Shown: positions 22,303-31,324 of the stretch, one piece after another | Numbering within the stretch: the first letter of the stretch is position 1 | Layout of the letters: each line of letters starts with the position of its first letter | Notes under the pieces: generated by a model | Database searches by the model: none | Told to the model about the DNA's origin: nothing | The model's input: the letters and a program-made list of their open reading frames with translations, nothing else | DNA from: Anaerolineae bacterium | GTDB taxonomy: Bacteria; Chloroflexota; Anaerolineae; Aggregatilineales; Phototrophicaceae | DNA: 64,000 nt | Direction: 5' to 3' | Assembly (NCBI GenBank): GCA_025055175.1 | Contig: JANWYT010000020.1 | Span: forward strand, 124,001 to 188,000 | Position numbers and translations under genes: made by a program

Positions 22303-24210
22303 TTAAGTCGATCTGAGGGGCGGCGGTGGCGGTGGCGCACCTTGCGGGCGCGGCGGCGGCGGTGGCAAAGTTGGGCTTAATGTAAGCGCAGTTTGAGTGT
22401 CAGGTGGCGCAACATGGACAGTTGGCAGCGCTTGCGTACCAGAAGGTGGTGTGGTCGTAGGCACTTCGAAGGGTCGTGGCGCGCTGAGCGCTGGACGCTG
22501 CAAAGGCTGAGGCTGAGCAGCTGCTGGGCTAGGCGCAGCAGGATCGGCATAGGTTGGCAGAGAGGGGAGCGGCGACGCTGAAGCGTCGGGGTTGCGCTGT
22601 CCGCTGACCATCTCGTGATACAAGCGCAGGTATTCACCGATGATCTGGCGCTGCTGCTCTTGCTCGCTGGCCTGCTGGCGCTGCTTGGCGGCGGCCTGGC
22701 GGCGCATAATCTCAGCTTGGACGTGCTTGGGGCGGGCGAGGTTGTCGAAAGGTTTGTAGTCGTCGGCGCCAGTGAGAGACAGTTCTAGGTTGCCGTAGCC
22801 CAAGAGCTGCCGCCAGAAGCCGTTGATCCGCACGACGACGTTGTCGACGCGCGACAAGAGAATCTCTTGATCGGTGCTGTCTAGCCACAAGGGGCGCTCG
22901 TGCAAAATGCGGATGGTGTGGTCGGACAGGATCAGCACGTCGTTGCGGAAGTCCCAGTCGACGAACCACCACCAAGCTGCTCCGACTATGGTCATGAGCA
23001 GGCCAATCGACAGGCTGATGATCCCCAGTTGCAGCACCAGCCCCAGCAAGGCTAGGCCCAGCCCGCTGGCGATCAGGCCGCTGGGGGCGAGGATGGCGCG
23101 CCACCAGACGAACCAGTGTTGGCGGTAGACGACGCGGCCATCAGCCAGCAGGAATTCAGAAGCAAAAGGAGAGCGCGGCAGGCGGCCGAGGATGGCCTCT
23201 TTGTCCGCTTCTGGGGTGGTCTGAGGGGTGCCGCTCGGCGCAGGTTCACCACCTTGCAACCAGCGTTCAATGTCGGCGCGCATAGCCTGGACGTCGCGGG
23301 CTTGCCCTCGCTGAGCTTGCTGATGACCGCGCAGGATGAGCGTCTGAATTTCTTGGGCGCGCGGCATGAGCGACAAGCGCAGGTTGCCGGCCTGACCTGC
23401 CGTCACTAGCGACAGCGTGCCGTAGTTGAACAGACGCGAGAAGATATCTAAGCCTGGATCGACGATCTTCACCTCCTGCACGCTGTCCAGCTTAATTTCG
23501 ATGGTCTTCTCCTCAAAACGCAGGATATGCTGCGTCTTGCGCAGGATGCGCTGGTCGCTGATGATGACCGAATCGTTGGCCCACTCTGCATACAAGTAAA
23601 CGAGCCAGCCTAGCGCCACCAGCGCCAAAAAGCCGCTCATCAGCCAAGCCAGCCCGCCCAAGCTCAGGCCAAAGCCCAGCCCGAACAGCACCAGCACAGC
23701 GGGCAGCCAGGCCCAGCGCACCCACACCCACCAGTGACGATTGGTCTTGAGCAGGACGGTCTCGTTCTCGCGCTGGCCCTCGAACTGCCTGGGGCGCTGA
23801 CGTAGACCGCCCTGGGCCTGCAAGGCCGTCTTGATGGCAGGATAGTAAGCGAGGACGTTGTTGAAAGCTTCGCGCGTCAGCAGGGCCGCCAACGTAGGCT
23901 GAAAGGCGATCAAAGTGCTAGTCTGGTAGCCTTCGCTGTGCAGCGCGCCTTCGTTGATGAATTGGCCAGGGCCGAGCTGAGCGCGCACCGCCTGGATGTC
24001 GTTGGGCAAATTCTGGATGAGGCGCGCCTGACCCGCCAAGATGAGGTGCAGGCCGCGCGTCATCTCTCCCTGCTGAAACAGCACCTCACCGAACTGATAC
24101 GAGCGCAGTTGGCAGGCCTGAGCCAGCACCATGAGCGAATCGCTGGCCAGGCCGCTGAACAGCGGCACGCGGCTGAGGGCCTGAGCGATTTGAGCCTGAG
24201 ATTGCGGCAT
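22303..24210 (-). CDS. Cyclic-nucleotide-binding, double bacterial-PH membrane protein, 635 aa
   Basis: Residues about 5-130 are a CRP-like cNMP-binding domain (VPLFSGLASDSLMVLAQACQ, then FGEVLFQQGEMTRGLHLILA). Two repeated modules follow, each a pair of membrane helices and a bacterial PH-like domain: (1) NDSVIISDQRILRKTQH with YGTLSLVTAG; (2) NDVLILSDHTIRILHER with YGNLELSLTGAD. A helix rich in Gln/Glu and a Pro-rich tail end the protein. A start at ATG 24210 has CGGAG 8 nt upstream; a TACAAT on the minus strand (24243-24248) lies just before an upstream in-frame ATG at 24237. Function is unknown; a membrane scaffold responding to a cyclic nucleotide is the plain reading. Confidence 0.82.
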   Translation of the reverse strand: MPQSQAQIAQALSRVPLFSGLASDSLMVLAQACQLRSYQFGEVLFQQGEMTRGLHLILAGQARLIQNLPNDIQAVRAQLGPGQFINEGALHSEGYQTSTLIAFQPTLAALLTREAFNNVLAYYPAIKTALQAQGGLRQRPRQFEGQRENETVLLKTNRHWWVWVRWAWLPAVLVLFGLGFGLSLGGLAWLMSGFLALVALGWLVYLYAEWANDSVIISDQRILRKTQHILRFEEKTIEIKLDSVQEVKIVDPGLDIFSRLFNYGTLSLVTAGQAGNLRLSLMPRAQEIQTLILRGHQQAQRGQARDVQAMRADIERWLQGGEPAPSGTPQTTPEADKEAILGRLPRSPFASEFLLADGRVVYRQHWFVWWRAILAPSGLIASGLGLALLGLVLQLGIISLSIGLLMTIVGAAWWWFVDWDFRNDVLILSDHTIRILHERPLWLDSTDQEILLSRVDNVVVRINGFWRQLLGYGNLELSLTGADDYKPFDNLARPKHVQAEIMRRQAAAKQRQQASEQEQQRQIIGEYLRLYHEMVSGQRNPDASASPLPSLPTYADPAAPSPAAAQPQPLQRPALSAPRPFEVPTTTPPSGTQALPTVHVAPPDTQTALTLSPTLPPPPPRPQGAPPPPPPLRST

Positions 24211-24290
24211 AGGCAGCGCTCCGAGACAAGCGACCATGCTTTATTGTAGCGCGCTTTGGGATGTGAGCTAGACGCTTTGGGGCGACTGGC

Positions 24291-25277
24291 TCAGCCTTGC
24301 GTCAGGGCAGCGCGCAGCTCCTCAAGGCTAGGGGCGTAGTTGCCCACATGCTGAATGACGATGCCGCTGGCGTAGTTAGCCAGGGTGACGGCTTCGGCGG
24401 CTTCAGCTTGGGCCAGCAGAGCCAGCGTCATGACCGCGATGGCTGTATCTCCTGCCCCCACTGTGTCGTACACGTCGCGGATGGTAGGCGCAGGACAGTG
24501 CGCCACTGTGCCATCGACGCGGGCTAGCGTCGCGCCATCCGCCCCACGCGTGATGACCATTGCCCCGCGCAGCGCCAGGCGGCGGGCCAGCGCCTGAGCA
24601 GCCTGGGCGAAGTCATCGTCGCTGCACAGCGCTTGGCCCAGAGCAGCGCGCGCGTCGTCGGCGTTGCACTTCACCAGGTCGAAGCCCTGGTACTTGTCCA
24701 GCGCCCCCTGAGCGTCTGCGGTCAGCAGCTTGCTGCCTGCCGAAGCGCGCAGCGCGTCCACCAGGCGCGGCGTGAGCATACCACAGCCATAATCTGAACA
24801 TAGCAGCGCGTCCACTTGAGGAGCGACGACCTGCCAGGCGTCCAGCACGGCGCGGGTCTCGTCTTCGTCTAGTGGCGCGCGGCTGAGGGTGTCTAGGCGG
24901 GCCACCTGCTGCGGGAAGCGCAAGCCCATGTGGGCCAAAATGCGCAGCTTGTGCGGCGTGGGCCGCGCGCCTGACTCGACGGCGTGTAAACGCAGCCCCG
25001 CTACGTCTAGGCTGGCGCGCAAGGTTTGCGCGTGGCCGTCGCGCCCAACGATGGCCAGCAGGTGAACATCTGCGCCCAGGCGCGCCGCGTTGAGGGCCGG
25101 ATTGGCCGCTCCGCCGCCCAGGGCGCGGCGCTGGCGCAACTCCAGCACAGGGATAGGCGCTTCGCGGCTGAGGCGCGTGGCTTCCCCCAGCAGATATTCG
25201 TCTAGCAGGGCATCGCCTACCACTGCTAGGCGTCCCAGGGGCAGGCGCGGCAGCAGGGCCAGCAAGCGTTCGTGCAT
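24291..25277 (-). CDS. PfkB-family sugar kinase, RfaE/HldE domain I-like, 328 aa
   Basis: Ribokinase-fold kinase with the layout of D-glycero-beta-D-manno-heptose-7-phosphate kinase: VVGDALLDEYLLGEATRLS, then EAPIPVLE, ALGGGAANPALNAARLGADV, SDYGCGMLT and the PfkB signature DVYDTVGAGDTAIAV with the catalytic Asp. The cytidylyltransferase half of bifunctional HldE is absent. It starts 3 nt after the stop of a GT9-GT26 fusion gene, which supports a role in making a nucleotide-activated heptose-like sugar for a surface glycan. The exact sugar is not certain. Confidence 0.85.
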   Translation of the reverse strand: MHERLLALLPRLPLGRLAVVGDALLDEYLLGEATRLSREAPIPVLELRQRRALGGGAANPALNAARLGADVHLLAIVGRDGHAQTLRASLDVAGLRLHAVESGARPTPHKLRILAHMGLRFPQQVARLDTLSRAPLDEDETRAVLDAWQVVAPQVDALLCSDYGCGMLTPRLVDALRASAGSKLLTADAQGALDKYQGFDLVKCNADDARAALGQALCSDDDFAQAAQALARRLALRGAMVITRGADGATLARVDGTVAHCPAPTIRDVYDTVGAGDTAIAVMTLALLAQAEAAEAVTLANYASGIVIQHVGNYAPSLEELRAALTQG

Positions 25278-25280
25278 GGC

Positions 25281-27113
25281 TCACCCTTCCCAGGTGGAAC
25301 GACGCCAGCGCGCAGTGACGACCGCCCAGACGAAGCGTGGCACGCGCCACAGAGCGCGCAAGCGGCGCGGCTCGCGCAAGGCATCATAAAGCCAGCCTAC
25401 TCCCAAGCGCGTCATCCAAGCAGGAGGCAGTGGAGTCATGTCGGCCCAATCGCGCAGGGCATGGCCCACTCCCAGGGCCAGCCCCGCTGACAGGCGCGGA
25501 GCATTGCGCGCGATCCACTTCTCAGCCAGCGGCGCGGGGAAGCCCACCAGCAGCAAGTCAGGATGGGCGCTGGCCAGCGCTTCACACAAGCAGGCTTCGT
25601 CGCTGGCGTCGGGCGCGCCATGCCAGCCGCCCACCAGGCGCAACGACGGCAAAGCAGCGCGCAAGGTCTGCTGAGCGCCCTCCACGATCGCCTGCGACTG
25701 GCCGATGATGGCCGTGCGCCAACCGTCGTAGGCGGCCCGTTGGAGCAGCAGAGCCAGCAGGTCGTGCGGGTGGATGATCTGAGGCAACAGGCGGTGACGC
25801 CAACTCGCGGCCCAGGATAAGCCACCACCGCACGGCACAAGGGCGGCGGCGCGCCCCAGCACCACGCGCAGCACAGCGTCTTCTTGGGCCTGGAGCAGCA
25901 GATCGGCGTGAGTGAAGACCACCTGCTGCAAGCCACCCCGTCCCATGATGTCTAGCAGACGGTCGATCCAGCCCTCTAGCGTCAGGCGTGGATGAGCGAA
26001 TCCTAGCAAGCGCACCGCGTCGGGGTCAGAGGGCGGGGAGATGGGACGAGGCGCAGGCTCAGGCGGAGCAGGCCTGTTGCGCAACAAGTCGCGAGCAGCC
26101 TGGATCACCTGCTGCGGGCGGATCAGGCTCATGCAGGTGCGCTCTGGGCAGCCGTCCCGCGCGCCCAGGCGGTGGCCCACGTAGGCGCAAGGGCTGCACC
26201 GCGACTCAGCGCGCAGCAGGCGCACTTGGGCGGGGTGCAGCGTCCAGGGCCGCCAAGCATCGTGGTTGCTGGGGCCGAACAGGGCGACGGTCGGCGTGCC
26301 GACGGCCACCGCCAAGTGCATGACGCCGCTGTCTGCGCCAATGAACAGATCAGCGGAGCGCAGCAAATCAGCCAGCTGGGGCAGACTAGTCTTGCCCGCC
26401 AGGTTATGGCAAGGCTGGCGCATGGCCCGCTGAATCTGATCCGCCGCGTCGTCCGTCGTCCCCACCAGCACGATTTGAGCCTGAAATTCCTGGGCCAGCG
26501 CATCAGCCACCGCCGCGAAGCCCAGCGGCGACCAGCGGCGCGCAGCATTGTAGCCACCGCTGCCGCCATGCACCACGATCCGCCGCTGCGTCGTGGCAGA
26601 CAGCGGCAAAATGCCCTGATGGCGGGCGGCTTGAGCGCGGCGCGGCGCAGAGTCTGCCCCCAGCAAAGCCACCAGCTTCAACCAATAGGCCGCCTGGTGC
26701 TGTGCGCCGAAGCCTTCATCAGGCACGGCCTCGGTCAGAAACCAGGCCTGGCCGTTGTCCAGGCCGATGACGCGGCGCGCTCCGCAGGCGCGGGCGATGA
26801 GGGCGAATTTTAGCGCTCCCAGCCGCAGCGTGACGTGGTGGAAGAAGACGACGGCTTCGTAAGCGCCGCGGCGCAGGGCCAGCAGGCGGCGCAAATTGGC
26901 AGGGCGGAAGAAGGCCAGCGAGCTGAACTGGCGTCGATCCAGCGTCAGCACCTCATCAACTAGGCCAGCAGGCAGGACAGGAGCAGCATGAGCCGTCGTC
27001 AGCAGGGCCAGATGGGCTTGAGGCAGAGCTTCGCGCAGGGCGTGCAGAGACGGCGTCGTCAGGATCAGATCGCCAATGTCGGCCAGTTGGACGAGCAGGA
27101 TGCGTTCGGACAT
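25281..27113 (-). CDS. Fused GT9 (heptosyltransferase-like) and GT26 (WecG/TagA-like) glycosyltransferase, 610 aa
   Basis: Residues 1-345 match GT9/ADP-heptose:LPS heptosyltransferases: ILLVQLADIGDLILTTPSLH at the start, RRIVVHGGSGGYNAARRWSP, LLRSADLFIGADSGVMHLA, GTPTVALFGPSN, and a Cys cluster SRCSPCAYVGH. After a Pro-rich linker, residues about 370-600 match the WecG/TagA/CpsF family (ADLLLQAQEDAVLRVVLGRA, then LLQRAAYDGWRTAIIG and HPDLLLVGFPAPLAEKWIA). A GT9-GT26 fusion means one protein may add two sugars to the same acceptor. Start taken at ATG 27113, six nt after TATGCT; a TTG at 27131 is in frame. Confidence 0.87.
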   Translation of the reverse strand: MSERILLVQLADIGDLILTTPSLHALREALPQAHLALLTTAHAAPVLPAGLVDEVLTLDRRQFSSLAFFRPANLRRLLALRRGAYEAVVFFHHVTLRLGALKFALIARACGARRVIGLDNGQAWFLTEAVPDEGFGAQHQAAYWLKLVALLGADSAPRRAQAARHQGILPLSATTQRRIVVHGGSGGYNAARRWSPLGFAAVADALAQEFQAQIVLVGTTDDAADQIQRAMRQPCHNLAGKTSLPQLADLLRSADLFIGADSGVMHLAVAVGTPTVALFGPSNHDAWRPWTLHPAQVRLLRAESRCSPCAYVGHRLGARDGCPERTCMSLIRPQQVIQAARDLLRNRPAPPEPAPRPISPPSDPDAVRLLGFAHPRLTLEGWIDRLLDIMGRGGLQQVVFTHADLLLQAQEDAVLRVVLGRAAALVPCGGGLSWAASWRHRLLPQIIHPHDLLALLLQRAAYDGWRTAIIGQSQAIVEGAQQTLRAALPSLRLVGGWHGAPDASDEACLCEALASAHPDLLLVGFPAPLAEKWIARNAPRLSAGLALGVGHALRDWADMTPLPPAWMTRLGVGWLYDALREPRRLRALWRVPRFVWAVVTARWRRSTWEG

Positions 27114-27240
27114 GGCGCAAGCATAGCGCAAGGCAGATCGTCTAGCCAGTGCGCCAACGCCAATCTGACAAACGACAGTTTATCATCACCTGCGAGAGGG
27201 CGGCTCACGTCCCTCAGACCACCCAATCAAGGATCAAACT

Positions 27241-27888
27241 ATGTCTACAATGCACGTCTGGGTGCTGGCCGATGATCCGCTGACGCGCGTCGGCCTGAGC
27301 GCCCTGCTGAGCGAACAAGGGGTAGAGGTGGCGGGCCAGAGCGCCGCTCAAGGCCACCTGCTGCACGCCATCGAAGCCACCTCCCCTGACGCCCTGGTGT
27401 TGGACTGGGGCTACGAAGCGTCTCAAGCGCCGCTGGCCCTGCTGGATGAGTCAGACGTGCCGCCTATCGTCCTGCTGAGTAGCTCTTCCCAAGCTGCCCA
27501 AATCATCAGCCTGCTGAGCCAGGACGATGACGAAGCCGAAGCGCCACGCGCCTATGGCCTGCTGCCGCGCCAATCTCCCATCGACAAAGTACTGGCAGCC
27601 CTTCGTGCTGTCCTGAGTGGCCTGTTGGCTATCGATCCTAGCCTGCGTGCCGCCTTGCAAAATCCCGCGTCGCCCCGCTTGGAAGCCCAGGAAGCGCCTA
27701 CTCCGCGCGAGCTAGAGGTGCTGCGCCTGCTGGCCGAGGGCCTGCCTAACAAACTGATCGCTCGCAAACTGGGGATCACCGATCACACCGTCAAGTACCA
27801 CGTGAACGCCATCATGGGCAAGCTGGGCGCGCAAAGCCGCACCGATGCCGTCGTGCGCGCGGCCCGCGCTGGCTGGCTGAAGCTGTGA
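27241..27888 (+). CDS. NarL/LuxR-type regulator with atypical receiver, 215 aa
   Basis: N-terminal receiver-like domain: acidic pair Asp11-Asp12, Asp55 in ALVLDWG, Ser at VLLSSSS, but the conserved Lys of the YLLKD motif is replaced (GLLPRQS). This points to a pseudo-receiver, perhaps not controlled by normal phosphorylation. C-terminal LuxR HTH: TPRELEVLRLLAEGLPNKL followed by IARKLGITDHTVKYHVNAIM. ATG 27241 with AAGGA. It diverges from the glycosyltransferase operon and is followed by the membrane protein gene at 27946, so it may control either. Confidence 0.9.
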   Translation: MSTMHVWVLADDPLTRVGLSALLSEQGVEVAGQSAAQGHLLHAIEATSPDALVLDWGYEASQAPLALLDESDVPPIVLLSSSSQAAQIISLLSQDDDEAEAPRAYGLLPRQSPIDKVLAALRAVLSGLLAIDPSLRAALQNPASPRLEAQEAPTPRELEVLRLLAEGLPNKLIARKLGITDHTVKYHVNAIMGKLGAQSRTDAVVRAARAGWLKL

Positions 27889-27945
27889 CACTACGACTGT
27901 GCTATACTCATCGGGCTGAACGACCCTCTGAGAGATACGCCGCCC

Positions 27946-29457
27946 ATGCTAAAAGCTACCTTGCGCGCTGCTGTTCATGGCCTGTTGGCTGCCGCCGTCC
28001 CCATCCTGCTAGGGTTAGCCTTCTTGGCGGCACGGCATCAACTCACACTCAACGACCTATTTCCTTGGTAGAGCGACGAGTGGTTCTACTGGCACCAGGC
28101 CCAAACTTGGCCTGTTGCGGGCTGGCAGAGCGGTTACTACGCCATCAGCGAACGGATTCCGCGCCTGGATTGGTCGCCCTACTATTCGTGGGGGCCGTTC
28201 GTAGTCATGCTGCACAGCCTGGGCGGCACAGGCCTGAACGGCGTAGTGCTGGCTAACTTGGGCGCGCTGCTGATCGGGAGCGGCCTGGGGGCGCTGCTCG
28301 CAGGCGCGCGGGCGCGCCAGGCGGCGCTGCTGGCCCTGGCCCTGGCTTTGTTCCATCCGCTGTTCCTGTACCTGCCCAGCAGTATGCAGGAGGTCTTGCA
28401 GATGGGCGTGGCGCTGGCGCTGGCCGGGGCATTCGCGCGCTTGCTATCGGGCCAGGCTCACGGGCGGCTCGTCGCTCTGGCCTTGACGCTGTTCGCTTCG
28501 CTGCTGCGCCAGCCCTGGACGCTGCTCATCCTGCCCGCCCTGCTGCTGGGTCAGCCCAAGCCGCGCCAGCGAGCTGATTGGGCGCGCCTGGTCTTGCTGA
28601 CTCTGGCGGGCCTGGCTCTGATGGTTTTGCTCAATTGGCTATTCTTGTGGAGTACTGCTCCATACGTTGACGCGCGAGTCTTCTTGACCAACCCCAGTCT
28701 GGAGACTTTGCCCACCTTGCTGACGCAACTCACCGAGTCTATCGGCGACAACTTGCGCTACATCTTCGAGTCGGCGCAGGTGGCCGAATGGCTGATCTTC
28801 GTGCAACTTGGGTCGCTGCTGCTGGGCGTGTTGGTTTGGCACGTCACAGGGCGCTGGCGTGGCCTGTCGCAAGGCCAGGATATTCTCTTGCACGCCTATC
28901 TGATCGCGGCGCTGCTGGCTTTTGTGCTGCTGATCTACCGCGTGGACGCCTGGCGCGCCTACCGCCTGATCGCGCCGCACCTGCTGTTCAGCCTGGCCCT
29001 GCTGATCTGGCGCAGGCGCAGCGCGCTGGCCCTGGGCGTGGCGGCGGTGGCGCTGCTGTTCCTACCCCAAATCGTCGACACCTACGAGTCGCTCCACACC
29101 GAGCGCTTCAGCGACCGACTGACCGACTACATCTCGCAGCGCCAAGCCCAACTCGCCCAAGTCCTAGCCTATCAACCCGACGCTGAGCGCTGGTGCAACA
29201 CCGTCAGCGCTTCCCCTTACTTCCTCATCAATGGCCGACCCGTTGGACTGCTAGCCTCCATCCCTGCGGGCATGGGCATGTCGTGGATTGTATGGCGCGA
29301 GGATTTGCTGCCAGAGCGTTTCCGTTCTGCTTATCTGTTGCTGACGGATGATGAGGTGCAGGCCCAGGCAGCGCGTTTGAACTTAGAGCCGCTGCTGGAA
29401 GTGCGCGGCGGTATGCTCTACCGCAACCTAGATTCAGACTGCGCTGGCTCAGGCTAG
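27946..29457 (+). pseudogene. Polytopic membrane protein with in-frame amber stop
   Basis: A single frame of 504 codons from ATG 27946 is interrupted by TAG at 28069-28071 (codon 42). The part before the stop (LRAAVHGLLAAAVPILLGLA, then LNDLFPW) and the part after it (SDEWFYWHQAQTW, then YAISERIPRLDWSPYYSW) read as one protein with the first helix, an Asp-Glu loop and about ten helices, as in GT-C glycosyltransferase-like proteins. A C to T change in a CAG codon or a T-to-G-type change in a Tyr codon would explain the stop. Downstream reinitiation could still make a shortened product from 28207. The 3' end overlaps the convergent histidine kinase gene by 9 nt. Confidence 0.72.
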
Positions 29458-31221
29458 GCCTTCGCTGTCTGCCTGGTAAAGCGGTAAACGGAAGCCGAAA
29501 GTGCTGCCCTGGCCATGAGTGCTGCGGAAGAAGGTGCTGCCCCGGTGGCGTTCGACGATGTTGCGCACCAGGTGCAGGCCTAAACCTGTCCCATGAATGT
29601 GGGCCGTCTCATCGGTCTGAGCGCGATAGAAGGGACTAAACAGACGTTCTTGTAGTTTTTGGGGAATGCCATAACCGTCGTCTTCCACCTCATAGACCAG
29701 CTCATCGCGCTGACGCAACAGACGGATCGTGATGTTGCCCCCTATCGGAGTGTACTTGATGGCGTTCACCAACAGATTGCTGATGGCTTCGGCTAGTTGT
29801 GGGGCATCACCCAGCACCAGCGCTTCGTCTTCGTCAGTTTGTACGTCGATGTGCAGGCCCAGCTGGCGGCTCTCGACCTGGTCGCGGTGCTGAGCGATGA
29901 GTTCTCCTAGCACATGGTAAACGTTGACTTCTTGGTACACCCCCTGGCGCGCCAGTTGTTCGATCCGCTCCAACGAGAGGATGTCAGATAGCATGACGTT
30001 GACGTTCCAAGCGGCCTGCCGCGCAGCGCTGATGTGCTTGCGGATGCCAGGCGGCAAATCTTCTACCTCGCCTTGCAGCAGTTCCAGGTAACCTAGCACG
30101 ACGCCTATCGGGTTCTTCAGGTCATGCGCAGCCATGCGAATCATATCCGTCTTCATTTGTTCTAGCTCGCTCACCTGGTGATAGAGCTTTTGCAGCTCCT
30201 GCGCGCGGGCCTGGACTTCCTGTTCAGCGCGTTTACGAACTGTAATGTCGCGGAACACGATGGCTCGACCGCTGTAAGTGTTGTTCTCGTAAAGTGGCAC
30301 AACGCGCACTTCTACGCAACGCTGGCCAAGCTCAATCTCTCGGATGGCTTCCCTGGCCTGATAGAGCTGATCGTAATATTGGACAAGGATCGAGAGGACT
30401 TGATAGGCGGGCTTACCGATCACCTGGCGTGGCACTAGGCCAAGTTCAGCACTCAAAACGGGGTTGATCCTCAGGATACGATTTTGCACATCTAGGATGA
30501 TGACGCCATCAGGCAGATGATCCATGAGCGTGTCCAGCACTTGTGGCACTAGGTCAAAAGCACCAAGCCGAAGCACGCCGAAGACGATGGCCGTCCCCAG
30601 CACGGCGAAGGCCACAGGCGACAAATCGACCAGCAGGGACAGCAAGGCATTCAGCAGCCATACCAACAGCGGAAAGCTGACCCCCATCACGACGAAGAGA
30701 CGCTCTAGCTTGTCTTGACGGTGCAGGAGCAAGATGAGCATGCCGACTATCATGAGGACGACGCTATACAGACGATGGATGGCGTACCAGGAGCCGTAGT
30801 CGATGTGGAGGCGAGCAAAGCCTTCAGCGTAGTCGATGCTGGCCTGTTGAACGAATAAGTTCAGCGGGTTAGCCAGGGCGATGACGACCGTCAGCAGCGG
30901 GATGAAGGCCAACAAGCCATAGCGCCAGCGCAGAGCGCCACCGCGCGCGTAAGACAGAGCGAAAGCCAACCAGCCCAGCGGCGCAAAGGCCTCTCCCAGG
31001 TATTTGAGGCGGCTCCACAGCAGCAGCGTCTCTGGGTTGGTGCTGCCCAGTTCCAACGTGTAGGTCAACGACCAGAAGGCGGTCGCCAGAGTGAGGCCCA
31101 CAAGGGCGCTTGCACCAGGGATAATGCTGTGCTGCCACAGCAGATAGGCCAAGCCCAGTGACCAGCTGCCAGCGATGATCGAAGCGATCGCGAAGATTGT
31201 TTGCCAGTCCACAAGGCTCAT
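29449..31221 (-). CDS. 7TM-type sensor histidine kinase with PAS domain, 590 aa
   Basis: N-terminal 7TM region of the HisKA_7TM type (about residues 1-225; WSLTYTLELGSTNPETLLLWSR followed by LKYLGEAFAPLGWL), then a PAS domain (DHLPDGVIILDVQNRILRIN), a short coiled coil, and HisKA with phospho-acceptor His in MAAHDLKNPIGV. The ATPase domain has the N box (LLVNAIKYTP), DDGYGIP and GTGLGLHLVRNIVERH. It should sense a membrane or extracellular signal; no partner response regulator is adjacent. Start ATG 31221 chosen because the 7TM domain begins there; a longer ORF to 31296 has a non-typical N-terminus. TATAGT lies upstream on the minus strand. Confidence 0.9.
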   Translation of the reverse strand: MSLVDWQTIFAIASIIAGSWSLGLAYLLWQHSIIPGASALVGLTLATAFWSLTYTLELGSTNPETLLLWSRLKYLGEAFAPLGWLAFALSYARGGALRWRYGLLAFIPLLTVVIALANPLNLFVQQASIDYAEGFARLHIDYGSWYAIHRLYSVVLMIVGMLILLLHRQDKLERLFVVMGVSFPLLVWLLNALLSLLVDLSPVAFAVLGTAIVFGVLRLGAFDLVPQVLDTLMDHLPDGVIILDVQNRILRINPVLSAELGLVPRQVIGKPAYQVLSILVQYYDQLYQAREAIREIELGQRCVEVRVVPLYENNTYSGRAIVFRDITVRKRAEQEVQARAQELQKLYHQVSELEQMKTDMIRMAAHDLKNPIGVVLGYLELLQGEVEDLPPGIRKHISAARQAAWNVNVMLSDILSLERIEQLARQGVYQEVNVYHVLGELIAQHRDQVESRQLGLHIDVQTDEDEALVLGDAPQLAEAISNLLVNAIKYTPIGGNITIRLLRQRDELVYEVEDDGYGIPQKLQERLFSPFYRAQTDETAHIHGTGLGLHLVRNIVERHRGSTFFRSTHGQGSTFGFRLPLYQADSEGLA

Positions 31222-31324
31222 CTCGAACTCGTTTCGTTTATGTACACTATAATGATAATGCAAAAAGACTTTTCTTCGTGGCCTTACGGATGGCAAGTTA
31301 CAAAAAAGTGTAAAAAAAGAGAAA

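Noticed and set aside
24235-24248. Leaderless start at ATG 24237 of the cNMP-PH protein
   Set aside because: TACAAT is 5 nt upstream, but an in-frame ATG at 24210 has a good CGGAG, and would give a normal 27-nt leader; so this is not counted as leaderless.
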